From: an uncultured Clostridium sp.
GTDB lineage: Bacteria > Bacillota > Clostridia > Lachnospirales > Lachnospiraceae
Assembly: GCA_934438135.1 (NCBI GenBank)
Contig: CAKSBP010000060.1
Coordinates: forward strand, 1 to 16,403
DNA length: 16,403 nt
Direction: 5' to 3'
Position numbers and translations under genes: made by a program. The notes below the pieces were generated by a model. It worked only from the letters and a program-made list of their open reading frames with translations, was not told the origin of the DNA and searched no databases. This document shows, piece after piece, positions 15,500 through 16,403 of the stretch (position 1 is its first letter; each line of letters opens with the position of its first letter).

Positions 15500-16330
15500 T
15501 TATTTTTTTCTCAAGGAATGTTTTTCAAGAAATATATCAATATTCAAAAAATCATCATAACAGGATTTAATTTTTTCATTTGGCCAATCCCACCATGCAA
15601 TCTCGTTTAATTCTTCGATTTGTTCCTTTGTAAATCTAAAACGTAAGATTTTTGCAGGAACACCTGCAACAACAGCATAATCAGGAACATCTTTTGTAAT
15701 TACTGCTCCTGCAGCTGCAATAACACCATTTCCAATTTTAGCACCATTTGTGATAATTACATTTTTTCCCAGGCATACATCGTTACCAATAATACTTTTC
15801 TTTGTAAAATCAAAAACATTAAATTGAGGTTCATCTAATTCTGGATTGTTTCCCACAGAATAGATAAAGGCATGTGTCGTTACCATATCAAGTTGGTGAT
15901 TTGGTACAACATCTGAACCCGCAGCAAAGCTACAGAAAGAACCTATACTCTCCACATAAATATTTCCTTTTGCCAAAGGTCCATAACAATACCTACCCAC
16001 CTTTGGTTTAGGCTTCTGAAACATACGGTTCACTTTAGTAGAAGACGGAATACCTTCTAACTGATTAATTACGTCTATATTTTCTGTAGTAACCAAAATA
16101 CAAACATTTTCTATCTCCGAGCACTTTTTAAATTCCTCCATAGTTATCACATTAGAATTATAAGGTGCTAATAAATTGTCCACGATTACTGTTTCTATAA
16201 TATTATATCTCATATTTAAAATTTGTTTTGCCAGCATTCCATCTTCACCAAATGGATAAATTACAAATCTCTCATATGAATTCTCTACTTCTTTTCGTAT
16301 TGCTTTATCTATGATACTATATTTACTCAT
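15500..16330 (-). CDS. CatB/XAT-type O-acetyltransferase with N-terminal nucleotide-fold-like domain
   Basis: A 276-residue predicted cytosolic acetyltransferase. Residues about 20-95 look like an alpha/beta domain (RFVIYPFGEDGMLAKQIL) resembling the N-terminal domain of PglD-like sugar acyltransferases. From about 125 the sequence becomes a left-handed beta-helix with hexapeptide repeats (IGNDVCLGKNVIITNGAKIG). NHQLDMVTTHAF (144-155) matches the xenobiotic-acetyltransferase active-site pattern, with His145 as likely base, and the C-terminal WWDWP tail is typical of that group. The acceptor is unknown; a sugar of a cell-surface glycan is plausible, and drug acetylation is not implied. The start is uncertain: ATG 16330 has AAAGGA about 12 bases upstream, ATG 16342 abuts it, and ATG 16375 lacks a site. 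The promoter and any upstream gene lie beyond the window. Confidence 0.82.
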   Translation of the reverse strand: MSKYSIIDKAIRKEVENSYERFVIYPFGEDGMLAKQILNMRYNIIETVIVDNLLAPYNSNVITMEEFKKCSEIENVCILVTTENIDVINQLEGIPSSTKVNRMFQKPKPKVGRYCYGPLAKGNIYVESIGSFCSFAAGSDVVPNHQLDMVTTHAFIYSVGNNPELDEPQFNVFDFTKKSIIGNDVCLGKNVIITNGAKIGNGVIAAAGAVITKDVPDYAVVAGVPAKILRFRFTKEQIEELNEIAWWDWPNEKIKSCYDDFLNIDIFLEKHSLRKK

Positions 16331-16403
16331 TTTTATATCCATTCCTTTCGCTTCACTCAAGGCACAAAACGCCATGAAAAAAGTTGGCTGTCCTGAGTTT
16401 CTG

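Noticed and set aside
1..16403. CRISPR array, insertion sequence, phage or tRNA genes
   Set aside because: No regularly spaced repeats, transposase or integrase frames, terminal repeats or tRNA-like folds were seen on either strand.

Overview
The window looks like chromosomal DNA of a low-GC Firmicute, most likely Lachnospiraceae (Clostridium cluster XIVa, near Roseburia, Eubacterium or Blautia). This is inferred from AT-rich codon use, strong GGAGG ribosome sites, lipobox signal peptides, a YesM/YesN-type two-component system, and a maltodextrin importer lacking its own ATPase gene. I cannot fix the genus from sequence alone.

Layout. The left edge (1-332) is non-coding. It holds a near-consensus promoter firing leftwards out of the window, of the kind that drives stable-RNA operons, and a second promoter firing rightwards into the only plus-strand gene. 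That gene is a MurA-family UDP-GlcNAc enolpyruvyl transferase (333-1622) whose active-site Cys is replaced by Asp. A hairpin at 1632-1674 separates it from the convergent minus-strand block that fills the rest of the window.

The minus-strand block reads, in transcription order from the right: a CatB/XAT-type acetyltransferase (16330-15500), an exported helical protein of unknown function (15375-14575), 4-alpha-glucanotransferase malQ, alpha-glucan phosphorylase glgP, an AraC-type response regulator, a YesM-type histidine kinase overlapping it, a maltodextrin-type binding lipoprotein malE, permeases malF and malG (overlapping by one base), and a second, unrelated-looking solute-binding lipoprotein with its own promoter.

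The genes make a coherent pathway. The lipoprotein MalE captures maltodextrins, MalFG imports them (probably powered by a shared MsmX/MsmK-type ATPase encoded elsewhere), MalQ re-sorts the chains, and GlgP phosphorolyses them to glucose-1-phosphate. The two-component system between the catabolic and transport halves is the obvious candidate regulator. No mobile element, CRISPR array, tRNA or rRNA gene was seen. I found no clearly novel system. The points most worth checking are the Cys-to-Asp MurA, the second binding protein with its dyad-flanked promoter, the 15-bp perfect inverted repeat upstream of malE, and a strong ribosome-binding site that serves no obvious gene near 15493.
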